Shown: piece by piece, positions 25,532 to 34,259 of the stretch
Layout: each line of letters starts with the position of its first letter
Numbering within the stretch: the stretch's first letter is position 1
Assembly: GCF_039541915.1 (NCBI RefSeq)
Contig: NZ_BAABHD010000021.1
Coordinates: forward strand, 186,001-250,000
Direction of reading: 5' to 3'
Length of the DNA stretch: 64,000 bases
From: Nibrella saemangeumensis
GTDB taxonomy: Bacteria; Bacteroidota; Bacteroidia; Cytophagales; Spirosomataceae
The notes under the pieces: generated by a model
Database searches by the model: none
The model's input: the letters and a program-made list of their open reading frames with translations, nothing else
What the model was told of the DNA's origin: nothing
Position numbers and translations under genes: made by a program

Positions 25532-26725
25532 CTAAATAAGATCCCGCTCCAGAATCCGGCCCGTTGCTTTGTCTTTCAGGATGAGTTTGTGGCGGCCGTC
25601 GTGGGTGATCTCTTCTTTGATGAGGTAGTGGTTCTCGTCGTAGTCGACCAGGGTTGATTCCTGCGTAAGCCCTTCTCTGCCCCGCCAGACGGGCAGGCGT
25701 ACGGGTTCCCACTGCTTTGTTTGGGCCGACCGGTAGGCGGCATCGATCACCGCATTGACAACGTAACCATCGTAGAACGTCTCGGCGGGTTCGCGGCCTG
25801 CTTCGGCGGCCGTAAACATGTCGGTAAACATATGGTTGTAGCCCAGTTCGTTTACCTCATCACCCACCGGAAACAGCCAGCCGGTTGCCGACTCGGCCTT
25901 TTCGGCTACATAGGCAGTGCCTTTGCCGGTAGTAAACATTTCGAAGCCCGTCCGCAGAAAGCTGTTGATCCAGATCGTGCCTTCGGTACCCATCACCTCG
26001 TCGCGCAGGTCCATACCGCCCCGGAAGGTCCAGCTTACCTCAAACTGCCCAATGGCCCCGTTCTCGTATTTCACCAGCGCAATGGCGTGGTCTTCGGCAT
26101 CGATGGGTTTCACCTGCGTAGCGGCCCAGCACATCACTTCAACCGGCCTTACCTCTTTACCGATATAATTGCGGGCAATTTCGATACAGTGACATCCAAG
26201 GTCCAGGATGCAACCGCCACCGGCCTGCTCCTTATCCCAAAACCACTCGCTATGCGGGCCGGGGTGTGTCTCCCGCGATTTTGCCCACAAAATCCGGCCC
26301 AGGCCCCCGCTCTTTACGGTTTCCATGGCCTTCAAAAACTTGGGGGTATAGCAGAGGTCCTCCAGGTAGCCGGCAAAAATACCCGCTTCCTCCACCGCCT
26401 GCATCATGCGCAGAGCTTCGTCGGCGTTGCGGCCCAGCGGTTTGGTACAAACCACCGCTTTTTTATGCTTCGCGCACAGCATCACGGCCGCTTCGTGGAG
26501 GTTATTCGGTAAGGCAATGCAGACCATATCGACATCCGCATGGGCGATTACCTCCTCCATGTCGGTTGAGAAGAACGAGCAGCCGTAATCATCGGCAAAC
26601 TTCCTGGCGCTTTCTTCCCGGCGGGCGTAAATAGCGACGACACGGTCCCGGCTCCGCTGGCCGTGCAGCGAGTCGGCGTAGAACCGGCCGATGAAGCCGG
26701 AGCCCAGCATGGCAATTCGTTGCAT
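25532..26725 (-). CDS. Gfo/Idh/MocA-family oxidoreductase
   Basis: 397-residue NAD(P)-dependent sugar-type oxidoreductase. An N-terminal Rossmann motif (AMLGSGFIGRFYADSL), the family EKP-like motif (CTKPLGRNADEA, with Thr in place of Glu) and a mid-protein segment with the DLGCHCIEIA histidine are seen. A C-terminal beta-sheet domain follows. First gene of the operon with SDR and MetE-like genes. The substrate is not evident. Confidence 0.92.
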   Translation of the reverse strand: MQRIAMLGSGFIGRFYADSLHGQRSRDRVVAIYARREESARKFADDYGCSFFSTDMEEVIAHADVDMVCIALPNNLHEAAVMLCAKHKKAVVCTKPLGRNADEALRMMQAVEEAGIFAGYLEDLCYTPKFLKAMETVKSGGLGRILWAKSRETHPGPHSEWFWDKEQAGGGCILDLGCHCIEIARNYIGKEVRPVEVMCWAATQVKPIDAEDHAIALVKYENGAIGQFEVSWTFRGGMDLRDEVMGTEGTIWINSFLRTGFEMFTTGKGTAYVAEKAESATGWLFPVGDEVNELGYNHMFTDMFTAAEAGREPAETFYDGYVVNAVIDAAYRSAQTKQWEPVRLPVWRGREGLTQESTLVDYDENHYLIKEEITHDGRHKLILKDKATGRILERDLI

Positions 26726-26809
26726 AGGTTATTGACAGGGAATAGAGTTTGTAGGATATGCGTAGTTTCGTGCCGCCAAAGATAGAAAGCCCCGTCTAAA
26801 AACTGGACA

Positions 26810-27493
26810 ATGGAACGATTTTTTGACATAAACACCATATTCTTTACGCTATGGGACTACCCGATGAGCTATCTGGAGTTTTTCGGGGTACTAACCGGCG
26901 GGGTAGCGGTCTGGCTGTCTTCCCGTGCCAATGTGTGGAGTTGGCCGCTTGGGCTGATCAGCGTTACGCTGTTTTTTTTTCTGTTCTATCAGATCCAGCT
27001 TTACCCGGATATGTTTCTGCAGGTGTTCTTCTTTGCTACGAACCTGCAGGGGTGGTGGCGATGGACGCACCCCGCACCGGGAGAAGCCGACACCCGGCAG
27101 GAACTCCGCATTACCCGGCTCCCAAACCGGTATATGCTGTACCTGATCCTGGGCGGCATGGCGGCAACGGGGGCCCTGGGTACCTTCGCCAGCAACCTGC
27201 ACGAGTGGTTTCCGGTGCTGTTCAGTAAACCCAGCGCATTCCCGTACCTCGACTCCTTTACCACCGTCATGAGCATTGTGGCCACGTTTATGATGATCCA
27301 GAAGAAGGTCGAATGCTGGTACGTCTGGCTGCTGGTCGACATCATAGCCACCTATATGTATTTCGTAAAAGGGGTGAAACTGGTTGGTATCGAATATTTT
27401 ATTTTCTGCCTGATTGCGCTGTACGGAGCCTGGCACTGGACGGTCATTTACCGGAGCTACCGGTCTACGTATAGAGCCGGGACCGTTGGATAA
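26810..27493 (+). CDS. pnuC: nicotinamide mononucleotide/riboside transporter PnuC
   Basis: 227-residue membrane protein importing nicotinamide riboside for NAD salvage. About seven helices are present with the family motifs WPLGLI (44-49 region), QLYPDMFLQVFFF and WWRWTHP, then the late repeat VECWYVWLLVDIIATYMYFVKG. Start ATG at 26810. It stands alone, divergent from the Gfo/Idh operon; no NadR gene adjoins. Confidence 0.93.
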   Translation: MERFFDINTIFFTLWDYPMSYLEFFGVLTGGVAVWLSSRANVWSWPLGLISVTLFFFLFYQIQLYPDMFLQVFFFATNLQGWWRWTHPAPGEADTRQELRITRLPNRYMLYLILGGMAATGALGTFASNLHEWFPVLFSKPSAFPYLDSFTTVMSIVATFMMIQKKVECWYVWLLVDIIATYMYFVKGVKLVGIEYFIFCLIALYGAWHWTVIYRSYRSTYRAGTVG

Positions 27494-27583
27494 AAAGGAC
27501 CCGTTTTTCGATGGTTATTTATGAAATTGTGCACACGTATTATAAAGATTTCAATAAATTAGCCACCAACGCATTGATTACCA

Positions 27584-27613
27584 TTGCATTGTACTCATAC
27601 GGGTATATTTTTG
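27584..27613 (+). promoter_or_regulatory. Bacteroidota-type promoter for CBM48-like gene
   Basis: TTG (27584-27586) and TATTTTTG (27606-27613) with a 19-base spacer match the Bacteroidota -33/-7 consensus (TTG, TAnnTTTG). The start codon is 28 bases further on. Confidence 0.55.
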
Positions 27614-27641
27614 TGTCACTAACCAAACATACCAACTCACT

Positions 27642-27950
27642 ATGGCACTAGCCAAACAATATTTAAAGAGTAAACCTGTTTGCAAAGTCACCTTTACGTT
27701 GCCTGCTGATGCCGTTAACGGTGCCAAGACGGTTGCTGTCGTTGGCGAGTTCAATGGCTGGAGTACGGATGCGGCTGTTCTGAAGAAGCAAAAAGATGGT
27801 TCTTATAAAACTACGCTTGAATTACCGTGCGGTCAGGAGTTCCAGTTCCGCTATCTGATCGACGGCGAGAAGTGGACCAACGATCAGGAGGCTGACAAAT
27901 ACGTAAAGAGCGGAGTGTCTGACGATGACAACTCAGTTATTGTGCTGTAA
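27642..27950 (+). CDS. isoamylase early-set/CBM48-like glycogen-binding protein
   Basis: 102-residue single Ig-like domain. Motifs of the CBM48/AMPK-beta type are present: KVTFTLPADAV, VAVVGEFNGWSTDAAVLKKQKDGSYKTTLELP and FQFRYLIDGEKWTNDQEADKYVKS. Such stand-alone domains are thought to bind alpha-glucans; no catalytic domain is attached. It has its own promoter and a strong bidirectional terminator. Confidence 0.88.
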   Translation: MALAKQYLKSKPVCKVTFTLPADAVNGAKTVAVVGEFNGWSTDAAVLKKQKDGSYKTTLELPCGQEFQFRYLIDGEKWTNDQEADKYVKSGVSDDDNSVIVL

Positions 27951-27970
27951 CGTATTGTAAAAGAACGAAT

Positions 27971-28010
27971 AAACAAAAAGGTCTCCGGGTAGCCGGAGAC
28001 CTTTTTGTTT
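27971..28010. terminator. bidirectional intrinsic terminator
   Basis: An 18-bp perfect stem (27971-27988 with 27993-28010) around GGTCTCCGG, with A-rich and T-rich arms. It separates the CBM48-like gene and the convergent isomerase gene. Confidence 0.9.
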
Positions 28011-28033
28011 ATAGTCGGCAGGTAACGTCAGTA

Positions 28034-28978
28034 CTATACCGTAAAGCTGTCCGATTCAACATACGCCTGAATCAGGGCCATCTCACCTTCTTTTCCGGGT
28101 CGGGCATTCCCGTGTTCCATGCCCCAGATGAACTCCTTGTTCTCGGCTTTTGCCTTCTGGTAAACGTGCTTGAATACGTTTTTATAGTTGATTTCGCCGG
28201 TAGTCGGTTCTTTACGGCCGGGGTTGTCGCCGATCTGAAAATAGCCGATCTCGTTCCAGGCCCAGTTAATATGCGGAATAATGTGGCCTTCGTTCTTCTG
28301 CATGTGGTACACGTCAAACAGGATCTTACAGGCCGAACTGTTTACCCCCCGGCAGATCTCGTACGTCTGGTCGGAAGTGCGCAGAAACAGGTTGGGCGTA
28401 TCGCTCAGCGGCTCCAGCACCATCACCAGGCCGTTCGGCTCCAGGATTTCGGCACCCCGGCGCAACGCATCAATAACGTGGCCGGTCTGGATACCAATCG
28501 GCAGGTTCCGCTCGAAGTCGCCGGGTACCACGGTCATGTATTTGGCGTTGCAGCGCTTGGCTACCTCAACCGCCCGCTTGCAGCCGTTCAGGAAAATATC
28601 GATATGCTCCTTCTTACCGGCCGCTAAGGTATTCTGGGAGTTACCGCCTTTGTCGACGACAAACACGCCCATCTTCATGCCAAGGCGATCGAGCTCCTTG
28701 CCGATCTTCTCCTGCACATCGGCGGGCCGCCCCATCATACCGTTGTCTTCCAGGGCGGTAAAGCCCATATCGGCCATAAACTTCAGCTGGTCGATGAGGT
28801 CTTTGCCCGCGCTGTTTTCGAACATGCCGAAATGCGGAGCGTAGTGCAGCTTAAATTTGTTTTTGCCTGTCGGTGAGGCAGAGGTAGTTTCCGAAGCAGC
28901 GGCAACACTCGCACTGCCGGTCAGCGCAGCACCTGCTGCGCCTAATGTGGTTTTTACAAAGTCACGACGGTGTATCAT
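28034..28978 (-). CDS. Tat-exported hydroxypyruvate isomerase-like TIM-barrel protein
   Basis: 314 residues with a twin-arginine type signal (HRRDFVKTTLGAAGAALTG), then a xylose-isomerase-like (AP endonuclease 2) TIM barrel: FGMFENSAGKDLIDQLKFMADMGF, KYMTVVPGDFERN, GLVMVLEPLSDTPN (metal-binding Glu), KILFDVYHMQKNEG (Asp and His), and EFIWGMEHGNARPGKEGE. It resembles Hyi-type sugar or hydroxy-acid isomerases but acts outside the cytoplasm. Starts 5 bases after the stop of the PVC-type cytochrome gene, so the two form an operon. Confidence 0.88.
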   Translation of the reverse strand: MIHRRDFVKTTLGAAGAALTGSASVAAASETTSASPTGKNKFKLHYAPHFGMFENSAGKDLIDQLKFMADMGFTALEDNGMMGRPADVQEKIGKELDRLGMKMGVFVVDKGGNSQNTLAAGKKEHIDIFLNGCKRAVEVAKRCNAKYMTVVPGDFERNLPIGIQTGHVIDALRRGAEILEPNGLVMVLEPLSDTPNLFLRTSDQTYEICRGVNSSACKILFDVYHMQKNEGHIIPHINWAWNEIGYFQIGDNPGRKEPTTGEINYKNVFKHVYQKAKAENKEFIWGMEHGNARPGKEGEMALIQAYVESDSFTV

Positions 28979-28983
28979 ACAGA

Positions 28984-31900
28984 TTACTTTCTCTTCAAAC
29001 TTGCCATATATTCTACTAAATCAACCAGTTCCTGCGTACTCATAGCCTCCTGCAGGCCGGTTGGCATCATGGAGTTGTCCATCTTTTTCATGGAGACAAC
29101 ATCCCCCATTTTGTAATTGGACACCACCCCGCCGGGGAATTTCATCTGTAGATCGGTCTCGGTCTTGCTGGAGATGATTCCGGCTACCGCACTGCCGTCC
29201 TTAAACTTCACCTCCCAGCCCTCGTAGCCGAAGCTGATACCCGCATCCGGATGGATGATAGCCAGGTATTGCGCTTCCTTCGGCAGCTTACTACCAATCT
29301 CCGACAGCTTGGGTCCAAAGTCCATACCTTCACTGTTGACCTGGTGACAGACCGCGCAACTGGTACGGAATACCCCGGCCCCCTTAGTGACATCGCCTTT
29401 CATGGCCAGTAGCTCCGGAATGGCCGGCAGCGCTTTACCCGCCGAGCCCTTAGGCTTATCCAGGTAGCTGGCGGCTTCGGTACGGATACTTCTCCGCCAC
29501 GCATTGGATACCCCCTGCACCGCAGCGGCTTTATAATCGCCTGTGATAGCGCCTGATTTTAGCAGGGCAATAACCATGTCTTCGCCGTTGTTACTGCCAC
29601 CCAGGGCACGGGTAGCCTCCCGACGCAGAGTAGCCGGCCGTTTTTCGTCTAATGCAATCGTCTTCAAAATGTCCAGCGATTCGCTATTGCCGACCATCCG
29701 CAACGCACTGATCATGCCCACGGCAACGTCGGCATCTGATCCGTTGATTGCCTGCCAGACCAGTTGGCCCCCACCCTGCTTCAGCAACTGACGGGCCGCA
29801 TCGCGACCCATGCCGGTGAAGGCTTTCTCAATGGCGAGTTTGCGCAGTCGCTCGTTTTCGGTAGCGGGCTCGTAGCGGTTGATCAACTCCATGTATTCCG
29901 GTGTACCGTACGTCTCGTTCAGCAACTGACTCATAGCCGACGTCGCTACCGGCGATTGCTTGACAAACCCAGGGTCGAGGTGACGCAGCACCAGTTTGGT
30001 GATATCGGTGGCGCCGTTGCTGCTCTGGAGAATCGCCAGCAGGGCGTTTGACTTCTCAGCCGCACCGGGGTTGAAGTCGAAGGCCCGGAAATAGCGCAGA
30101 CGGCTGCTCAGGTCACTGGAGGCATCACCCGCCAGACTCGCCAGCAGGGGCACGGCCTCTTTCGTGCGGGCACGCCAGACAATGTCCCGGCCGGCATCAG
30201 TAGCGGCAGGATTAGCGCCCGCCCGCTTCAGCCAGGCGGCATAGTAGCTGTCCCACTGCCCGTCGGCCCCGATTCCGAGAGCCTCCAGATACCAGCGGTC
30301 TTTGCCGTCGTGCTGGGCAGCCAGCTGGGCCCATAGTTCGGGGGCTTCGGGTGAGGTATGCCGGCGCAGGGCCAGCGCACACTCCCGACGTACCTGAGCG
30401 TCCTGGTCATTGACCAGTTGCTTCACGTACGGAATAATATCCATTTTCAACTCGCGGGCGGCTCGGAGTGCGGTAATCCGCAGATCGGGGTTCGCGTCTT
30501 TCAGAGCGGTCTCAATGTGCTTTTTACCAGCTTTTCCGTTCAGCTTGCTCAGCAGCCACAGCGCCCGTGCCTTCATGCGGGGGTTAGCCGATGTCTTGTA
30601 AAAATTTGCCAGTGCCTTTTCCGCTTTGGTACCCATGCCGTTCAGTTTGTTCCAGGCGGCATAACGGATCGCCATATTGGGGCTTTGCAGGGCTTCGATC
30701 GCGCCTTCGGTGGTAGCCAGATCGACTTTCGGGATGCGATAGGGCGTATTGGGCGGAGCAACGCGGAAAACGCGACCCCGGTTCAGATCACCGGCCTGAT
30801 GCCCCCCTACGCCCGGATCATACCAGTCGGAGACCATCAGCGACCCGTCCGGTGCCACGCACACATCCGATGGACGGAACCACTGATTGCGCGCACCTTC
30901 CAGAATTGGGACGATAGTAGCCGTATACCCGGCTCCGCTTTTCTGCACCGGATACGCCCGCACCACATTCGGACCGGCATCGCAGTGAATAACCTGGTTG
31001 CGGAATTGCTCAGGCAGCAGGGTACCTTCGTACACGATAATACCCGTGGGCGAGCCGGCTCCCGTCTGGAGCAGATTCGGGACCACGCCCGGATCGTTCA
31101 GGTGCCAGTGCCGGCGTGGAATCTCGGGTTCAATGTTGGTCCGGTTAGCCTGCCAGCCGGCTCCCGTCATTTCGTCGGTGTAGCCGTAGTTGCCATGCTC
31201 CATCACGTAATTGATGCGCACACTTTTATTGCCGTCGTCGTCGTTGTCCGACTGCCACATGGTACCGTACGAATCCAGCGCTACTTCAAAGTTGTTCCGG
31301 AAATTGTGGCCGAGAACCTCCATCTCGCTGCCGTCGGGGTTGCAGCGGAACACCATCCCCTGGCGGTAATTTTTCGAGTCGATTTCACGACCGGAGGTAC
31401 GGTCGAAGATAGGCTTGCCGTCTTTATCCCGGATTTGCTTGCCGTCATTGCCGAAGTTGAAGTACCATTTCCCGTCGGGACCGAACACAAACGCGTGCAT
31501 GCCGTGGTCGTGCTGCTCTCCGCTGATACCCGTAAACAGAATTTCTTTTTTGTCGGCCTTATCGTCGCCGTTCTCGTCGGTGAATACGTATACGTTCGGG
31601 CTGTTGGATACAATCACTTTGTTACCCTGTACCCAGATGCCCAGCGGAGCCTGCAGATCGGGTCCCTGGTAGAATACCTTGCTGACATCGGCCTTGCCGT
31701 CGCCGTTCTGGTCTTCCAGAATTACAATGCGGTCGCCTTCCTGGTGCGTGGCATGGCCGGTAATAGCGGGCCGGTAGTTATAGGCTTCGCACACCCAGAC
31801 ACGACCGCGGGCATCTACGTCGATGTTGGTCGGATTGGTCAGCATCGGCTCGGCGGCAAAGAGCGTAGCTTCCAGGCCGGGGGCTACGTTCAGACCCGCT

Positions 31901-32094
31901 ACCGCGTACTTGGGATCGTGTTTGTCATCGTCGCTGAGCTGCGTATACAAGGCATCCAGAAACGCGGAGGAGGCCTCATTGAGGTCATTTTGATAAGCCC
32001 CAATCAGCGTTCCGCCAATCAGCAGACCGGCCGTCGATAATGCCAGGGCCCGCCGGGTCAGGAATCGTTGAGAAGACAACGGAAAGAAATGCAT
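28984..32094 (-). CDS. PVC-type membrane-bound dehydrogenase with HEAT repeats and cytochrome c domain
   Basis: 1036-residue exported protein. After a hydrophobic N-terminal signal (ALALSTAGLLIGGTLIGAY), residues about 60-440 form a beta-propeller of the putative membrane-bound dehydrogenase family (DVDARGRVWVCEAYNYRP; NPTNIDVDARG). HEAT-like helical repeats span about 460-850. A C-terminal haem domain carries CAVCH (from about C913) with DFGPKLSEIGSKLP. Probably oxidises a sugar-type substrate and passes electrons to its haem; the substrate is unknown. Forms an operon with the exported isomerase downstream. Confidence 0.9.
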   Translation of the reverse strand: MHFFPLSSQRFLTRRALALSTAGLLIGGTLIGAYQNDLNEASSAFLDALYTQLSDDDKHDPKYAVAGLNVAPGLEATLFAAEPMLTNPTNIDVDARGRVWVCEAYNYRPAITGHATHQEGDRIVILEDQNGDGKADVSKVFYQGPDLQAPLGIWVQGNKVIVSNSPNVYVFTDENGDDKADKKEILFTGISGEQHDHGMHAFVFGPDGKWYFNFGNDGKQIRDKDGKPIFDRTSGREIDSKNYRQGMVFRCNPDGSEMEVLGHNFRNNFEVALDSYGTMWQSDNDDDGNKSVRINYVMEHGNYGYTDEMTGAGWQANRTNIEPEIPRRHWHLNDPGVVPNLLQTGAGSPTGIIVYEGTLLPEQFRNQVIHCDAGPNVVRAYPVQKSGAGYTATIVPILEGARNQWFRPSDVCVAPDGSLMVSDWYDPGVGGHQAGDLNRGRVFRVAPPNTPYRIPKVDLATTEGAIEALQSPNMAIRYAAWNKLNGMGTKAEKALANFYKTSANPRMKARALWLLSKLNGKAGKKHIETALKDANPDLRITALRAARELKMDIIPYVKQLVNDQDAQVRRECALALRRHTSPEAPELWAQLAAQHDGKDRWYLEALGIGADGQWDSYYAAWLKRAGANPAATDAGRDIVWRARTKEAVPLLASLAGDASSDLSSRLRYFRAFDFNPGAAEKSNALLAILQSSNGATDITKLVLRHLDPGFVKQSPVATSAMSQLLNETYGTPEYMELINRYEPATENERLRKLAIEKAFTGMGRDAARQLLKQGGGQLVWQAINGSDADVAVGMISALRMVGNSESLDILKTIALDEKRPATLRREATRALGGSNNGEDMVIALLKSGAITGDYKAAAVQGVSNAWRRSIRTEAASYLDKPKGSAGKALPAIPELLAMKGDVTKGAGVFRTSCAVCHQVNSEGMDFGPKLSEIGSKLPKEAQYLAIIHPDAGISFGYEGWEVKFKDGSAVAGIISSKTETDLQMKFPGGVVSNYKMGDVVSMKKMDNSMMPTGLQEAMSTQELVDLVEYMASLKRK

Positions 32095-32294
32095 AGGAAA
32101 GCAACAGGGTTAGCGTATGGGAATATTACCCGTAAATTTATCAATAAATCAGCTACTATATACATAAAGCAGAAAAGCGTTCCTTTTACTATTGCCGGCC
32201 GGCGGCCAGGGTGGATTTGTCTCGTTGCGTGCGCCTGAAGTTTGTGTGCTACAGCTTTTCTGGACAATTTTGGGCCGACAACCACCCCTGCTCT

Positions 32295-33551
32295 ATGGAA
32301 ATATTCCGCGTCATTACCCTGTTGATTATCCTCACAGCCGCCTTTGCCTACGTTAACGTCCGCTTTCTGAAGCTTCCCGACACCATCGGTCTGATGGTCG
32401 TTTCACTGGTGTTTTCGCTGGCGCTTATTTTCGCCTACCAGCTTGATCCAATCGACTTTGATGTAGCCGTGGAGTTTGTGACGCGGCTGGACTTTACCAC
32501 CATCGTTCTCGACATCATGCTTAGCTTTCTGCTGTTTGCAGGGGCCTTACACACTAATATTGACCTGCTGCGGTCAGAATGGCGCAGCATTACCCTGTTT
32601 GCGCTGATTGGCGTGGTGCTGTCTACGTTCCTGATCGCCAGTTTGCTGTATGGCCTGCTGCTGGCGGTTGACTACCCGATTGGGTATATCTACTGCCTGC
32701 TTTTCGGTGCCCTGATTTCGCCTACCGACCCCATTGCCGTTTTAGGAATTCTGACCAAAACCAACGTTCCCAAAAGCACAGAAATCAAAATTGTCGGCGA
32801 GTCGCTGTTCAACGATGGCGTGGGCGTGGTGATCTTTCTGACCATTCTGGAGATTGCCCGCCGGGGTGTCGATTCGGTTTCGGCCGGGGATATCGCCATT
32901 CTGTTCATTGAAGAAACCGTCGGCGGGCTGATCTTCGGGCTGGTACTGGGCTACGGCATCTTCTTCCTGCTGCGATCCATTGACCATTACCAGACGGAGA
33001 TCATGATAACGCTGGCGGCCGTGATGGGGGGCTATACGCTGGCATCCTGGATGCATGTATCGGGGCCACTAGCGATTGTGGTAGCCGGACTGTTTACCGG
33101 CAAGCAGGCCAAGGGGGTGGCCATGAGCGACATTACAGAAGAATACGTGGAGAAGTTCTGGGAGATCATTGACATTATCCTGAATGCCATCCTCTTTGTC
33201 CTGATCGGCTTCCGCCTGCTGGCGCTGACCTTCGAGTGGATCTATATAGAGGTAGGCCTGGCGGCTATCGTCATTGTGCTGGTTTGCCGCTACCTGGCCA
33301 TCCGGATACCCCTGCTGATGTCGCGCCGGTGGATTTACTCCGAACGGCGCGACCTGCTGATGCTGACATGGGGTGGGTTGCGGGGCGGCTTGTCCATCGC
33401 CATGGCGCTTTCCATTCCGGAATCGTTTGCGGCTAAGAACCTCATCGTTTTTACGACCTATACCGTCGTATTGTTCTCCATCATCGTGCAGGGACTCAGT
33501 CTGGAGCGGGTTGCCCGGCGAATCTACCGGACCAAACCAGAAACTAACTAG
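32295..33551 (+). CDS. CPA1-family Na+/H+ antiporter (NhaP-like)
   Basis: 418 residues from the ATG at 32295 (MEIFRVITLLIIL...); the frame is open further upstream, but the extra residues would precede the first helix and look non-coding. About twelve membrane helices. CPA1 hallmarks: GALISPTDPIAVLGIL (helix 5), GESLFNDGVGVVIF with the ion-binding Asp (helix 6), and the late LTWGGLRGGLSIAMALSIP. Expected to exchange Na+ or K+ for protons in pH/salt homeostasis. Monocistronic. Confidence 0.92.
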   Translation: MEIFRVITLLIILTAAFAYVNVRFLKLPDTIGLMVVSLVFSLALIFAYQLDPIDFDVAVEFVTRLDFTTIVLDIMLSFLLFAGALHTNIDLLRSEWRSITLFALIGVVLSTFLIASLLYGLLLAVDYPIGYIYCLLFGALISPTDPIAVLGILTKTNVPKSTEIKIVGESLFNDGVGVVIFLTILEIARRGVDSVSAGDIAILFIEETVGGLIFGLVLGYGIFFLLRSIDHYQTEIMITLAAVMGGYTLASWMHVSGPLAIVVAGLFTGKQAKGVAMSDITEEYVEKFWEIIDIILNAILFVLIGFRLLALTFEWIYIEVGLAAIVIVLVCRYLAIRIPLLMSRRWIYSERRDLLMLTWGGLRGGLSIAMALSIPESFAAKNLIVFTTYTVVLFSIIVQGLSLERVARRIYRTKPETN

Positions 33552-33568
33552 CTGTTTACCAGCCGCTT

Positions 33569-33584
33569 TGTCCGATTCCGGACA
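33569..33584. promoter_or_regulatory. operator-like palindrome TGTCCG-N4-CGGACA
   Basis: A perfect 6-bp inverted repeat (TGTCCGATTCCGGACA) about 200 bases upstream of the small secreted protein gene. The same palindrome with a different spacer occurs in the second copy of the duplicated unit (37213-37228), and relaxed forms occur at 59706 and 59737. Confidence 0.5.
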
Positions 33585-33698
33585 CCCGGTCGTTTCTGGG
33601 TTTCTGACCGTTTACTCAACCGTCACGCCTTTCTGCCATTCATCATGGGGAAACGACCGCTGAAGTAGTATGCAATGCAAAGTACCGGAACACCCTGC

Positions 33699-33706
33699 TA
33701 TCTTTG
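33699..33706 (+). promoter_or_regulatory. -7 promoter element TATCTTTG (copy A)
   Basis: Matches the Bacteroidota TAnnTTTG -7 box and is conserved in the duplicate at 37342-37349. No good -33 TTG at standard spacing. Confidence 0.45.
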
Positions 33707-33779
33707 AATCAACAATCAGGGACAAAATCTGATTGTCACCCTCAAAAAGAAACGACTAACACACTATCCACACAAGACA

Positions 33780-34175
33780 ATGAAAACGATCATCAAAACA
33801 CTGGTTCTGGCTCTGACACTGAGTTCTGTTTCGTATGTAGCTTCGGCTAATCCTAATGCCGGCGACAAGAAAGTAGCCACTTCGTACAAGGCCGCTATCT
33901 TCCCCGCAGCAAACGCCACTACCCTGAATGTTATCGTCGAGAAGCAGACGGGCAGCCGCGTACAGATTGTCCTGAAAAACGCAGCCGGCACGGTGCTGCA
34001 CGCCGAGTACCTGACCAAGAAAGAAGGTACTTTCCAGAGCAAACTGAACCTGGCTGAACTGACCAACGGTACGTACCGCGTGGAGGTAACGAACGGTACC
34101 GAAACAACCGCCAAGGAGTTCACCCTTTCGAACATAAATCCGGCTCCGGTAAACCGCACCATCGCGCTTAACTAA
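33780..34175 (+). CDS. small secreted Ig-like protein, copy A
   Basis: 131 residues with a Sec signal peptide (MKTIIKTLVLALTLSSVSYVASA, cleavage about 23) and a mature all-beta domain (KAAIFPAANATTLNVIVEKQ, VQIVLKNAAGTVLHAEYL, NLAELTNGTYRVEVTNG) resembling the Ig-like folds near type IX-sorted surface proteins. Function unknown. The paralogue at 37422-37817 is the same length and differs mainly after residue 30. Its own promoter element and terminator are present. Confidence 0.8.
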   Translation: MKTIIKTLVLALTLSSVSYVASANPNAGDKKVATSYKAAIFPAANATTLNVIVEKQTGSRVQIVLKNAAGTVLHAEYLTKKEGTFQSKLNLAELTNGTYRVEVTNGTETTAKEFTLSNINPAPVNRTIALN

Positions 34176-34202
34176 GTTTCTACATTATCTCACCATACAC
34201 AA

Positions 34203-34235
34203 AGCAGCCCCGGCATTTGTCGGGGCTGCTGCTTT
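34203..34235 (+). terminator. intrinsic terminator of secreted protein copy A
   Basis: AGCAGCCCCG (34203-34212) pairs with CGGGGCTGCT (34221-34230), then GCTTT. The motif GCCCCGGCATT...CGGGGC is shared with the terminator of copy B. Confidence 0.75.
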
Positions 34236-34259
34236 ATTGCCTTACTGCCGGAGCACGGC

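Larger units (their letters stand above)
33569..34235 (+). repeat. duplicated unit, copy A (palindrome, promoter, secreted protein, terminator)
   Basis: About 670 bases recur at 37213-37872: palindrome, a conserved GACCGTTTACTCAACCGTCA stretch, TATCTTTG -7 element, leader, gene and terminator. The first 60 or so coding bases are almost identical. The two copies flank the M16 peptidase pair. Confidence 0.8.

Noticed and set aside
30358..32040. A 560-codon open frame opposite the PVC-type dehydrogenase gene
   Set aside because: Antisense shadow without family motifs; the minus-strand protein has propeller, HEAT and CxxCH features.
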